From positions 1 to 64,000 of the forward strand of contig NZ_CP030118.1 in the NCBI RefSeq assembly GCF_006968745.1: a stretch of DNA of 64,000 nucleotides, written 5' to 3'. This document shows, one piece after another, positions 1 through 9,346 of the stretch (positions are counted from its first letter, which is position 1; each line of letters opens with the position of its first letter). Under the pieces are notes generated by a model that was given only the letters and a program-made list of their open reading frames with translations, was not told where the DNA came from and searched no databases. Position numbers and translations under genes: made by a program. This DNA is from Brasilonema sennae CENA114. Its GTDB lineage: Bacteria; Cyanobacteriota; Cyanobacteriia; Cyanobacteriales; Nostocaceae.

Positions 1-1
1 T

Positions 2-1384
2 ATGGAAATGCCCATAGAAAATCTGTGGAGTCAGGTACTGGAACGCTTACAACTAGAGCTATCCCGTCCCACCTTTGAAACTTGGATCAAAACCGCGAGC
101 GCTGAGCGATTGGAAAATAATTGCTTGGTAATTTTTACTCCTAACCCGTTTGCTCGTAATTGGTTACAGAAATATTACATAAAAACAATTGCTAACGTTG
201 TACAAGATATTCTTGGTTATCCTGTAGATATTTATATCACTGTTAATCAAGGTGATGAAGTTTCTGATGTCAAGGAACAAGAAGCTTCTTGGGGATTTCA
301 AACTCAAACCAGTCCAACAGATGGGCTCCCTCAAAACCGACTAAAAACGACAGAATTAAATCTCAAGTATGTATTCTCTCGATTTGTAGTTGGTGCTAAC
401 AATCGTATGGCTCATGCTGCTGCATTAGCAGTTGCTGAATATCCTGGAAGAGAGTTTAATCCTTTATTTTTGTGTGGTGGTGTGGGTTTAGGGAAAACTC
501 ACCTAATGCAGGCAATTGGTCACTATCGATGGGAAATTAGTCCAGATTCAAGAATATTTTACGTCTCTACTGAGCAATTTACGAATGATCTCATTGCTGC
601 GATTCGTAAGGACAGTATGCAAAGTTTCCGAGAGCATTACCGTGCTGCTGATGTCCTTTTAGTGGATGATATTCAGTTTATTGAAGGTAAAGAATATACT
701 CAAGAAGAATTTTTCCATACTTTTAATACTTTACATGAAGCTGGTAAGCAGGTCGTCTTAGCTTCTGACCGTCCTCCCAACCAAATTCCTGGGTTACAAC
801 AACGTCTGTGTTCCCGATTTTCTATGGGGTTAATTGCTGATATCCAATCGCCAGATTTAGAAACAAGAATGGCAATTTTACAAAAAAAAGCTGAGTACGA
901 AAATATTCGTCTTCCAAGGGAAGTTGTTGAGTATATTGCTTTTCACTATACTTCTAATATTCGAGAGTTGGAAGGAGCATTAATTCGTGCATTAGCGTAT
1001 ATTTCTATTTGGGGTTTACCAATGACGGTAGAAAATATTGCACCCGTTTTAGAACCACCAACGCAGAAGGTAGAAGCCACACCAGAAGCAATTTTATCAG
1101 TGATAGTTGAGAGTTTTGATGTATCAATAGAAGACCTTAAAGGGAATTCACGGCGACGAGAGATTAGCTGGGCGCGTCAAATAGGAATGTATCTTATGCG
1201 ACAACATACAGATCTGAGCTTACCAAGAATAGGAGAAGAATTTGGTGGAAAAGACCATACAACGGTTATGTATAGCTGTGAAAAGATTACCCAACTGCGA
1301 CAAACAGATCAAAACTTGGTGAAAACACTGCGTCAATTGAGCGATCGCATTAACATGGCTAGCCGTCCTCACAAATCATCTTGA
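2..1384 (+). CDS. dnaA: Chromosomal replication initiator DnaA
   Basis: DnaA is the AAA+ ATPase that binds DnaA boxes and melts the replication origin. The 460-residue protein has the usual family length and all domains: an N-terminal helicase-interaction domain (about 1-90), Walker [10 protein letters not shown] (159-167), Walker B VLLVDD (218-223), and a C-terminal DNA-binding helix-turn-helix with the signature FGGKDHTTV. The ATG at 2 and a second in-frame ATG at 8 are both possible starts; the N-terminus [16 protein letters not shown] fits cyanobacterial DnaA, so the gene is probably complete despite lying at the window edge. It is followed by a box-rich origin region and dnaN, the classic bacterial origin arrangement. 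The promoter lies outside the window. Confidence 0.97.
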   Translation: MEMPIENLWSQVLERLQLELSRPTFETWIKTASAERLENNCLVIFTPNPFARNWLQKYYIKTIANVVQDILGYPVDIYITVNQGDEVSDVKEQEASWGFQTQTSPTDGLPQNRLKTTELNLKYVFSRFVVGANNRMAHAAALAVAEYPGREFNPLFLCGGVGLGKTHLMQAIGHYRWEISPDSRIFYVSTEQFTNDLIAAIRKDSMQSFREHYRAADVLLVDDIQFIEGKEYTQEEFFHTFNTLHEAGKQVVLASDRPPNQIPGLQQRLCSRFSMGLIADIQSPDLETRMAILQKKAEYENIRLPREVVEYIAFHYTSNIRELEGALIRALAYISIWGLPMTVENIAPVLEPPTQKVEATPEAILSVIVESFDVSIEDLKGNSRRREISWARQIGMYLMRQHTDLSLPRIGEEFGGKDHTTVMYSCEKITQLRQTDQNLVKTLRQLSDRINMASRPHKSS

Positions 1385-1431
1385 CAAAAACAAACAAAAT
1401 AAGTAAAAAAGCGCGAACAAATCGAGCTATT

Positions 1432-1471
1432 ACCAATGACTAATGACTAATGATCAATGACCAATGACTAC
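1432..1471. repeat. Heptad tandem repeat (CAATGAC/TAATGAC type)
   Basis: About five imperfect copies of a seven-base unit (variants of AATGACT / CAATGAC) follow dnaA. Such short tandemly repeated repetitive sequences are typical of heterocystous cyanobacterial intergenic regions. No function is known. Confidence 0.75.
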
Positions 1472-1504
1472 CTTGACGAGTAAACTTTATTTGTACCAAC
1501 CGAC

Positions 1505-1760
1505 TTATTGTGTTTTCCACAAGAAACGGTTACCTCAAGTGTTAAGTTAAGTATAAAGAATCTTTAAGATAAAATTGCTTTGTGGAAAGTTTTTTATTTT
1601 TTGTGGAAAACTTTCCACAAATCTGTGGAAAAGTACTTAAGTATAAATACTCTGTGGAAAACTAACCCTATTTTTCCACAAGTTTTCCACAGCTAGCAAC
1701 CTGTTAAAGCATCTTTGAAGTAGACGTGCATCAAGTTTTCCACAATTTCCACAGGTACGA
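1505..1760. other. oriC: Putative chromosomal replication origin (oriC), DnaA-box cluster
   Basis: Ten copies of the cyanobacterial DnaA box (TTTTCCACA or its complement, allowing one change) lie between dnaA and dnaN. They start at 1513 (+), 1581 (-), 1602 (-), 1611 (+), 1624 (-), 1653 (-), 1672 (+), 1683 (+), 1736 (+) and 1745 (+). Several are closely paired on opposite strands (1602/1611, 1672/1683, 1736/1745). The surrounding sequence is AT-rich, as expected for an unwinding element, although no specific DUE motif could be assigned. Position next to dnaA plus box density make this the likely origin. Some cyanobacteria replicate without needing DnaA, so activity is inferred. Confidence 0.85.
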
Positions 1761-1887
1761 CGACTGAATAACTAAAAATAATAAAGTTGACGAATGATTC
1801 CTTGATGGTACAAGCTCCCGGACTCGTCCGTGGAATCAATAGTTTAATCCAAAATTCTCAAGTCCTGGATCTGTCCGTGGGATCAAT

Positions 1888-1930
1888 CCAAAATCTAAAA
1901 TCTAAAATCTAAAATCTAAAATCCAAAATT
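1888..1930. repeat. Heptad tandem repeat (AAAATCT)
   Basis: About five copies of AAAATCT/AAAATCC run up to eight bases before the dnaN start codon. A loose direct repeat of 'GTCCGTGGRATCAAT' lies just upstream (about 1826 and 1873). The same heptad type recurs inside the DUF3153 gene near 60525. Confidence 0.75.
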
Positions 1931-1938
1931 GTCTGACC

Positions 1939-3105
1939 ATGAAATTAGTTTGCACCCAAAGCGACCTTAGTACTAACCTCTCACTCACCAGCCGTGCTGT
2001 ACCTTCACGCCCAACACATCCAGTACTTGCCAACGTACTACTACAAGCGGATGCTGAAACTAACCAAGTCAGCTTAACAGCATTTGATCTGAGTTTGGGT
2101 ATCCGTACTAGTTTTAGCGCCGAAGTCTTGCACTCTGGAGAAATTGCGATCCCCGCCAAGCTGCTTAATGACATCACTACTCGCCTTCCAGAAGGTGAAA
2201 TTACTCTAGAAAATGAATCAACTTCTACAGATGATCCCTTAGCAGGGGAAGGCTCAATTGTGACTCTGATACCCAAAAGCGGGCGTTATCAAGTACGCGC
2301 AATGGGAGCACAAGAGTTTCCAGAACTCCCTGTTATCGAAAATACTCCAGCACTACATATTCCTGCTGGTGCATTAATTGAAGGATTACGAGGTTCTTTA
2401 TTTGCAACTAGTGCAGATGAAACCAAACAAGTTCTCACCGGCGTACATTTAACAGTTCAACAAGACACACTGGAATTTGCAGCAACTGACGGACATCGTT
2501 TAGCTGTCGTACAGACGACTAATGAGAGTCCAGACACAAATACGGAAACTGGCTTAGAAGTGACAGTACCAGCCAGAGCATTAAGAGAACTAGAACGAAT
2601 GCTGGCTCACGCGCACTCAGAAGAGGAACCTGTGGCGTTGTATTTTGACCAAGGTCAGGTTATTTTTGAATGGCAAAATCAAAGGCTGACAAGTCGTACT
2701 CTGGAAGGACAATATCCTGCTTATCGTCTACTCATTCCCCGACAATTTGAGCGAGAATTGGTTTTAGATAGGCGACAATTCTTAAGTGCTTTAGAACGAA
2801 TTGCTGTCTTCGCAGATCAAAAGAATAATGTTGTTAAGGTGAGCATGGATAGCGAAGAACAGGAGATTACTATATCCTGTGAAGCTCAAGATGTTGGCAA
2901 TGGTAGAGAATCAATGTCAGCACAGATATTAGGAGAAGATATAGATATTGCTTTTAATATTAAATATTTGATGGAAGGTTTAAAAGCATTGCCATCTGTT
3001 GAAATTCACGTGCAGCTAAATGGAAACTTGACCCCAGTGATTTTTACTCCAGTTGGTGGTTTTAAGATGACTTATTTAGCGATGCCTGTTCAATTGAGGA
3101 ATTAA
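1939..3105 (+). CDS. dnaN: DNA polymerase III beta subunit (sliding clamp)
   Basis: DnaN forms the ring-shaped processivity clamp for the replicative polymerase. The 388-residue product starts MKLVCTQSDL and shows the three repeated clamp domains, with typical segments SRAVPSRPTHPVLANVLL near the N-terminus, FAATDGHRLAVV in the middle, and a C-terminus ending in MPVQLRN, the usual clamp tail. Length matches the cyanobacterial family. It lies downstream of dnaA and the origin, and the AAAATCT heptads end just before the start codon, so the leader is repeat-rich. It is convergent with the arsA-like gene, and a strong hairpin separates them. Confidence 0.97.
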   Translation: MKLVCTQSDLSTNLSLTSRAVPSRPTHPVLANVLLQADAETNQVSLTAFDLSLGIRTSFSAEVLHSGEIAIPAKLLNDITTRLPEGEITLENESTSTDDPLAGEGSIVTLIPKSGRYQVRAMGAQEFPELPVIENTPALHIPAGALIEGLRGSLFATSADETKQVLTGVHLTVQQDTLEFAATDGHRLAVVQTTNESPDTNTETGLEVTVPARALRELERMLAHAHSEEEPVALYFDQGQVIFEWQNQRLTSRTLEGQYPAYRLLIPRQFERELVLDRRQFLSALERIAVFADQKNNVVKVSMDSEEQEITISCEAQDVGNGRESMSAQILGEDIDIAFNIKYLMEGLKALPSVEIHVQLNGNLTPVIFTPVGGFKMTYLAMPVQLRN

Positions 3106-3123
3106 AAAAGAATCCAAAAGTCT

Positions 3124-3154
3124 TCTCGTTCCTTGCCTCTGGCAAGGAACGAGA
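3124..3154. terminator. Bidirectional terminator-like hairpin between dnaN and arsA
   Basis: A perfect 14-bp stem (3124-3137 with 3141-3154) encloses a three-base loop. It sits between two convergent genes. No long T tract follows, so it is either a factor-assisted terminator or an intergenic palindrome. Confidence 0.7.
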
Positions 3155-3170
3155 GAGACGAGAGAGCTTA

Positions 3171-4349
3171 TTACGCCGCAGCAAAACGGATTTTGAGATA
3201 GTCTCCGTCCATTTTTGCCCCTCCAGGTTGCAGTGCGGCCAAAGCTTGTGGCAAAACTAAATTTCGGCGATGATTACCAATAGTGATGTTTAATTCATCT
3301 CCACTTTTACTGAGTTGAACTTGATTTTTGGGAATGCCTGGTAAATACAATTCCAAACTGTATTGATTATTTTCTTGAACAACTCTTATTGTGGTTTCTT
3401 TGTAATAAACCTGAGTTGGATCTTCATCTTTGTACAGTGTTTCCTTCAGACGTTCTAAAGCAGCCAAACCACACATCTCTTCAGAATACAGTGGAACTTC
3501 CTTGACAGGTAACGGATGGAAGTTTTCATGAATTTCGTGGCGGTACTGCTTTTGATTCTCTTTCCAACGCTGGAAAAAAGGATCTTCTACTGCTTCGGGA
3601 ATAATCCGATTTGCGACGACTAAATCTGTTGCAACGTTATATAAGCTCAAATAAGCATGAGCGCGCAGAGATTCTTTAATCACCATTTTTTCAGGATTGG
3701 TGACAAGCCGTACTGAGGTTTGAGTGTTATCTGTTAATACTTTTTCCAGAGCTTCTATTTGTTGATAGAATTCATAAGGTGCGTCCATCACCTCTTTGTC
3801 TGGTAAAGAAAAACCAGCAATTGGTTTAAAAAAAGGTTCAACTAAAGGTCTTAGTGCAACAGAAATGTTTTGGAAAGGTTTGTAAAAACGCCGCATGTAC
3901 CAACCACCAACTTCTGGTAAACTCAACAGACGTAGTGCTGTACCAGTAGGGGCTGAGTCAATAATCAAAACGTCAAACTCACCCTCATCGTAATGGCGTT
4001 TCATTCTGACCAAGCTGAAAATCTCATCCATGCCTGGTAAAATAGCTAATTCTTCCGCCTGCACTCCATCTAAACCCCGTGCTTGTAAAACTTGAGTGAT
4101 GTAGCGCTTTACAGAACCCCAGTTTCCTTCTAGTTCAAGTAGTGCATCCAGTTCCGCACCCCACAAATTCGGGCGAATTTCTTTGGGTACATGTCCCAGT
4201 TCTAAATCAAAACTGTCTGCCAGAGAATGAGCGGGATCTGTACTCAAAACAAGTGTACTATAACCCAGTTCTGCACAACGAAGTCCAGTGGCGGCGGCTA
4301 CGGAGGTTTTTCCCACGCCGCCTTTGCCTGTCATTAGAATTACACGCAT
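3171..4349 (-). CDS. ArsA/Get3-family ATPase with C-terminal HSP20-like domain
   Basis: This is a SIMIBI-class ATPase of the ArsA/Get3 family. The N-terminus [20 protein letters not shown] holds the deviant Walker A motif (GKGGVGKT), followed by the switch segment [14 protein letters not shown]. The last 80 or so residues ([16 protein letters not shown] onward) form the small HSP20-like fold found at the C-terminus of cyanobacterial and plant ArsA-like proteins. There are no arsenite-binding cysteine clusters or ars genes nearby, so arsenic resistance is unlikely; a role in protein targeting or chaperoning is more plausible but inferred. It follows a DUF2358 gene by 43 bases on the same strand. 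Confidence 0.9.
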   Translation of the reverse strand: MRVILMTGKGGVGKTSVAAATGLRCAELGYSTLVLSTDPAHSLADSFDLELGHVPKEIRPNLWGAELDALLELEGNWGSVKRYITQVLQARGLDGVQAEELAILPGMDEIFSLVRMKRHYDEGEFDVLIIDSAPTGTALRLLSLPEVGGWYMRRFYKPFQNISVALRPLVEPFFKPIAGFSLPDKEVMDAPYEFYQQIEALEKVLTDNTQTSVRLVTNPEKMVIKESLRAHAYLSLYNVATDLVVANRIIPEAVEDPFFQRWKENQKQYRHEIHENFHPLPVKEVPLYSEEMCGLAALERLKETLYKDEDPTQVYYKETTIRVVQENNQYSLELYLPGIPKNQVQLSKSGDELNITIGNHRRNLVLPQALAALQPGGAKMDGDYLKIRFAAA

Positions 4350-4392
4350 GGATGGTTTTGTCCAAGATGAGAAGTGTTTACATTTATTTACA

Positions 4393-4782
4393 TTATGAAC
4401 TCTTTAAGGGAAATAAATGCTGTTTCAGGACATCTAAACGCGAACAATGCCAATAATCTATGTGAGACACAATTAACCCTTGAGGGTTAAGGCGCAATTC
4501 ACTCCACCCTGGGATAGAAATACGTGGCTTCCAAGGAAGGGGGGTATTCCAGCTGAGTGTCCACTCAGTTTTGATTGTGTCTCCTGTACGATTCATGCTG
4601 TGCAAGTCCATTTTGGTATTTAAAAACCAAGTACCGATGAGTTTAATCATCTGCTTGTACTTTTCAACACCACGAAATTTGTTGAGCGGATCTTGAAAAT
4701 AAACATCTTGAGCGTAGACGCTGTATGTTTGATTATCAGGAAATCTTTGATAGTCTTGTTTGAGAATTTCAATGAGATCCAT
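4393..4782 (-). CDS. DUF2358 domain protein
   Basis: The protein is a small alpha+beta (SnoaL/NTF2-like) protein of the DUF2358 family, found in cyanobacteria and plastids, with no established function. The ATG at 4782 ([15 protein letters not shown]) is chosen over an in-frame TTG at 4797 because it matches the family N-terminus. Family-typical segments are [20 protein letters not shown] and the tryptophan-rich [14 protein letters not shown] region. It precedes the arsA-like gene by 43 bases in the same direction, which suggests co-transcription. The family assignment is from memory of conserved motifs. Confidence 0.8.
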   Translation of the reverse strand: MDLIEILKQDYQRFPDNQTYSVYAQDVYFQDPLNKFRGVEKYKQMIKLIGTWFLNTKMDLHSMNRTGDTIKTEWTLSWNTPLPWKPRISIPGWSELRLNPQGLIVSHIDYWHCSRLDVLKQHLFPLKSS

Positions 4783-5067
4783 AATGAAATAATCCAAAAG
4801 ACAAAGTGAAAAAACTTAAAGAATGAATATCTTATATATCTTATAAAGAATAATCGATGCTCAACACATGAAGTCATTCCTACTGTTCTGCCAATTCATG
4901 CTTCCTTTCCACAGGTGCAAAATGTCAGCAACAGTAAATTTATGTGTCAAGCAAATAGACACTGATATTTACACGTATGTAATAATAAACAAAATTACTT
5001 TAAAAATAACCATCTATGACTAAAATCTGGTCTAAAATTTTGAACTGGAAAGGAGGCAAAAAGCAGA

Positions 5068-6087
5068 TTGTCCTTTGATTTCTGGCGAGAAAACAACTTT
5101 CGACTTGAGCCTTGGGGGAGTGACTACCAACCCCCAATTGATATAGAAGAACTTTCGGAATCGAAGAGTGAAGTAGATCCCACCGTAGAAGAAACCGACT
5201 GGAGCAAGTTTTGTAAGCGTCGTCCTCAGATTGATTTGCCCCAACGACTGATTTTTATCGATGGTCGTCGTCGCATTGATGCTGCCCTTGTCGGTGGTAG
5301 TGGCAATACTATTAATTATGGAGTCTTTGGTACCATCGCTGTGGGTGCAGTACTTGTAGATAGAAGCACCCACACCGCTAAGAGCGAGAACTTCAATATC
5401 CGCCGCATTTTGGGATTTGGAGGTAACCAAAAAGCGCCACTGACGCACATTCCTTGTCCTTTTGGAAGTGGGGCGGAATTAGTCTATGAGCCAGCCGAAC
5501 CTTACGTAGAAAATAATCCTGACATTCGCAAGAATCTGGTTCAGAATGCAATGCTCAAGGCAGAGGCGACTCTGGCAAAGCAAAATTATACCATGCAAGC
5601 AGATACTTTAGTGATTCGCGATGGGCGACTACCGTATAATTCGCCGAATTTTACTGTGGGCTACGTAAAGACTATGCACAAAAACTATTTGAGCGAAAAA
5701 CATGCAGCCTTGTTGTGGGAATTAAAACCAACAGAGCGATCGCCCATCTTCTTAATCAAAGAACAAAACCGACCTCACTGGAGTTGGTATCTCAAAAGCG
5801 GCAATTCCCAAACGAACTCCCAGAGTTTAGGCTACCACGATTTGCACGGCATTGTCCGACTTGAATTGTCTAACGAAATTCCTCTAGACACAGCCCAGAA
5901 GATAGCTGACCAAACCACCTATCTCATTCCTGAATATGCCTCCCATCCTTACAAAGACCCCCGCGCACCGCAGAACCTCACTCCTGTTGGCGCACTCGAA
6001 CGCGAACTGGGACGGCGCATGGGCGATGCAAATCTCATTAAACGACGCGTGCAACACTTTTTAGCTTCTTTAGGAGTTACGCTATGA
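5068..6087 (+). CDS. nurA: NurA-family nuclease
   Basis: NurA nucleases work with the HerA translocase and the Mre11-Rad50 complex to resect DNA double-strand breaks. The 339-residue protein has the NurA motif LIFIDGRRRIDAAL (putative metal-binding Asp65) and the later conserved segments LVIRDGRLPY and GRRMGDANLIKRR. The start is a TTG at 5068: it has a strong Shine-Dalgarno AGGAGG at 5051-5056, and a stop codon in frame at 5041 leaves no earlier start. The stop overlaps the next gene's ATG (ATGA at 6084-6087), so nurA and herA were translationally coupled. Both expected partners downstream are broken, so this nuclease may lack its motor here. Confidence 0.85.
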   Translation: MSFDFWRENNFRLEPWGSDYQPPIDIEELSESKSEVDPTVEETDWSKFCKRRPQIDLPQRLIFIDGRRRIDAALVGGSGNTINYGVFGTIAVGAVLVDRSTHTAKSENFNIRRILGFGGNQKAPLTHIPCPFGSGAELVYEPAEPYVENNPDIRKNLVQNAMLKAEATLAKQNYTMQADTLVIRDGRLPYNSPNFTVGYVKTMHKNYLSEKHAALLWELKPTERSPIFLIKEQNRPHWSWYLKSGNSQTNSQSLGYHDLHGIVRLELSNEIPLDTAQKIADQTTYLIPEYASHPYKDPRAPQNLTPVGALERELGRRMGDANLIKRRVQHFLASLGVTL

Positions 6088-6515
6088 CGACTCCCATCGG
6101 TTATGTCCTTGGTACGCAAGAGGCGACTCCTCTAGAATTTTGGGTTGCAGTGTTACCCGGTCATGTTTTGCGCCTTGATGATGTGATAGAAGTGCAAACT
6201 CATCGACCTGATGGTGGCGAAATTGTTCACTTTTATGGTGTTGTGGATCATGTCCGCACATTACATGAAGGAACGCAATTTGACACAGATACTTTCTTAG
6301 TTAAAAGTGGTAGTCTACCAGTAAATATTTCTTATGCCGCCCATATTCAAGTCACACGAATTGAGCCAGAAGAATACTTACCACCACAACCAGGAGACAC
6401 CGTCAATCTAGCTGTGGATGAAGATTTAAAACGTGCTTTACACTTTGATGGTATGGAAAAACGCATCAGCGCAGGAACGATGCGTAACAGTGACAGCAAC
6501 ATCAGGAAGAATTAG
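6084..6515 (+). pseudogene. herA: Truncated HerA-like DNA translocase (HAS-barrel only)
   Basis: The first 130 or so residues match the N-terminal HAS-barrel of HerA-family bacterial/archaeal DNA translocases (GYVLGTQEATPLEFWV..., ending near SAGTMRNSD). The RecA-like ATPase domain that should follow, with its Walker A motif, is missing: after about base 6491 the reading frame runs into SNIRKN and a stop. From 6494 onward a different frame encodes the middle of an SbcC/Rad50-like protein. The simplest reading is one deletion that removed most of herA, any sbcD gene between, and the start of sbcC. A misassembly would look identical. Confidence 0.8.
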
Positions 6516-8470
6516 AACGAGTAAAACAAAATCAGACACAAAGACAAAAGAATCGAACTTCGGCAGCACAAGTCTTAAATAATGTTCAAAGTAAGCTACA
6601 AGCAGCTACCAAGCAAGCAGAAGATGCTGAACAAGAACTTACTCAGTATTCTTCAGGCGGTACGCGCTTACAGCAATTGCAACAAGTTTCACCCTTACTG
6701 AGTACTTGGAAAGTTATACTAGAACAGACTGTCAAAAGCCGTCAAAAGCTGGAAAAGACGACTTCCGAAAAACAAAAGTATGAAAAAATTTATCAAAAGG
6801 CAATTGTCGAATTAGAACAAGCAAGAATAGCACTGCAAGAAAAAGATAAACTCTTACAAGAAGCAGAAGAAGCTAACAAAAAAGTAATTCAAAGCAATCA
6901 CGCTACTGCATTGCGCCAAATTCTTCATGATGGCGACAATTGTCCAGTTTGTAATAGCACATATCGAGAACCCCAGTTGCTACCTCTGCCAGAAGTTATT
7001 CTAGTCGAGACAAAGGAATTATTGCATCAGAAAGCTTCTGCAGAACAAGCACAAAAAGCTACTGAAAATCATTTGACTAAGGCAGAAACCACACTGAATA
7101 ATTTAAAGCAACAAGAGTTAGAGTATAATCAGGATTTGGTAGCCAATGAGACTCGATTAACTAATTTACAACAAGAAATTAGTGGTGTATTGCATACAGA
7201 TTCTTGGGAAGCAGATGCACTGAACCAAGAGCTTAAGATACTGCAAGAAAATGATCTCAAATATCATCAAGCTTTGACAAAACACAAAGACGCAGTAGCA
7301 CTAGTACTTCAAACTCAACAAGCCTTAGAATCAACTAGAAATACCCATAATACAGCTTCGGAAGAATACCAAAAGGCTACTCAAGAAACAGAACGTTGGC
7401 AACAATCGTTACAGGAAGTTGAAATTAAACTTCATGAAATGACTGGCGGTAAATCTTACGCCGAGTTGCACGCAGCATTAGAAAAAGAAAAGCACGCGCT
7501 ACAGAAACAAGAACAACAAATTACCGAATCATATCAAGCAGCAGATAAAAAGGTTATTCAATGTGAAACTGAAAACAAAGAAGCTACTAATAATGCAGAG
7601 GCTGGGCGTATTCAAAGAGAACAGTTACAAATGACTTGGGATGCTGCACTCAAAGGCGCAAGTTTTACCGAAGAAAGTTTTATAAAACTATCAGCAGAGT
7701 CTGCACAGCAAGCAAGTTGGCAACAAGCAATTACAGATTACAATAATGCCAAAGTGAAGTTAGAAACTCAAGTTGAGGAAGTAAAGTTGCAAGTGGGCGA
7801 TAGCACAAGCGATGAATTAACTATCAACTCTCAGCGTGATGCGAAAAATACTGCTTCCCAAGAATTCCAACAAGCGCAAGATCAACGCGCTAATTTAAAA
7901 ATTTGGATGCATAATACAAAATTAAACCAACAACAAGCTGAGAAACTACAGTCAGATTTATCCAAAGTCAAAGAACAAGCGCAGACCTATACTACCCTGA
8001 CTCGGAACCTCAAGTCAGATGAATTTCAAGCGTACATCCTAGAACATCTCGAAACAGATTTAGTGACTCGTGCTACAGATGCTTTACGGGAATTGACTGA
8101 TTCTCGATACGCGTTAAAACTTCAAGAAGGCGATTACTGGGTTGAAGATAACTGGAATGGTGGTGAGTCAAGGCGAGTGCAAACCCTTTCGGGTGGTGAA
8201 ACATTTGCTACTTCGTTGTCAATGGCATTAGCATTGTCAGAAAAACTTTCGATGGGTGCAGAATTAGGCAGTTTGTTTTTAGATGAAGGATTTGGAACTC
8301 TGGATGCAGATACCCTAGAAAGCGTTACCCAAATTCTGGAATCCTTACGACAACAAGATAAATTGATCGGAATCATTACTCATGTTAAGGCACTTGGAGA
8401 GCGATTGCCCACACAAGTTAAGGTTCGCAAGTCTCCAGAAGGTTCTAAGATAGAAGTTGAGACATTTTGA
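6494..8470 (+). pseudogene. sbcC: Truncated SbcC/Rad50-like ATPase, N-terminal half missing
   Basis: The open frame starts right after a TGA at 6491, at residues QQHQEELERVKQ, which is already coiled coil. It includes the zinc hook CPVC near 6940, a second long coiled coil, the ABC signature LSGGE near 8190 and the Walker B/D-loop SLFLDEGFGTLD near 8274. The N-terminal half with the Walker A lysine, needed for ATP binding, is absent. About 658 residues remain of the usual 1000 or so. A TTG at 6677 could start a shorter product, but without Walker A it cannot be a functional SMC-type ATPase. Read with the truncated herA upstream, this is one side of a deletion junction at about 6485-6497. Confidence 0.8.
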
Positions 8471-8509
8471 AATTTATGTCTAAGTGTCAAAATCAAGTGT
8501 TTCAAATTT

Positions 8510-9088
8510 TTACACAGAATTAGAATCAACTTCATTCCACAGGCGCTGTAACTGATAACGCCATACAGTTAAAACTTCCTCTCTGGCTTGTGAAGTTTGA
8601 TCTAGTTCACCCATCAATCCTTCTGCATAAAAGCGTTCTAAGTTTTGCATTGTGGCTTCTAAAGACTGATTTTGCAGTTTAGCCGCTATCACAATCTGCC
8701 GAATGCGTTTTTCAATCAGCCGGTTAAAGACATTATCTAAACCATTTTGATACAGAGAAATCAGTTGGGCGATCGCATTTCCAAAATCTTCTGGCGTTAA
8801 ACTATTGCAGTTGTGCTGAAATACCCCCCATAAAACTCCTTGCTGCAACGCATAACGTACTTCTTGAGTTTCTTCAAAGTTTGCTTCTAAAAACTGTTCT
8901 AAAAAAGGTAGAGCCTCGGACACTGGCATAATCGGTAATAAAATGCGTAATCCGCTTTCATCATCTGACAGCAAAACTAGCAGCCGAAACTTGGGAGTTT
9001 CTACTTGCCAAGAACCAGGTGCAATAGCATTGACAGACGCTGCACCAAATAACTCTTTGAGCGTATCCGCGATTTGCGAGGGTGTCAT
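8510..9088 (-). CDS. Conserved cyanobacterial protein of unknown function
   Basis: I do not recognise a named family. The start is placed at the ATG at 9088 (MTPSQIADTLKELFG), not the in-frame TTG at 9136. The roughly 190-residue product has a first half with alternating strands and helices (WQVETPKFRLLVLLSD, LRILLPIMPVSEALPFLEQFL), loosely like the CesT/YbjN chaperone fold, and a helical second half. There is no signal peptide or membrane segment. It is convergent with the sbcC remnant, 39 bases away. Confidence 0.7.
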   Translation of the reverse strand: MTPSQIADTLKELFGAASVNAIAPGSWQVETPKFRLLVLLSDDESGLRILLPIMPVSEALPFLEQFLEANFEETQEVRYALQQGVLWGVFQHNCNSLTPEDFGNAIAQLISLYQNGLDNVFNRLIEKRIRQIVIAAKLQNQSLEATMQNLERFYAEGLMGELDQTSQAREEVLTVWRYQLQRLWNEVDSNSV

Positions 9089-9201
9089 AGTCTTTTTTTT
9101 CGCTTCAGTTTCTAGCGTACCTTTTTCAGGTAGCAATATTATCTGCTTTCCTCATAAGTCTTTCTTTTGAGGTAACTAGGTAAGCGTAATTAATTCTTAA
9201 G

Positions 9202-9269
9202 ATAAAACCTCACCCTCAATCCGTCTCCTTATTAAGGAGAGGGAAGCTGGAGGCAGGGTGAGGTTTTAT
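9202..9269. repeat. Palindromic intergenic repeat (REP-like)
   Basis: Perfect 15-base arms at 9202-9216 and 9255-9269 (ATAAAACCTCACCCT and its complement) enclose a second small palindrome CTCCTTATTAAGGAG. Elements of this composition are frequent in filamentous cyanobacterial genomes. It lies between two minus-strand genes. Confidence 0.8.
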
Positions 9270-9346
9270 ATTTAATTCAAACCGCCTACCTAGCTGTCTT
9301 TTCATTAATTGCTATTTGCTTTAAATTTCTTGACAGAGGTGCCTGA

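Noticed and set aside
1902..2276. 124-codon open frame opposite dnaN
   Set aside because: It lies fully opposite the dnaN start and has no protein-family features.
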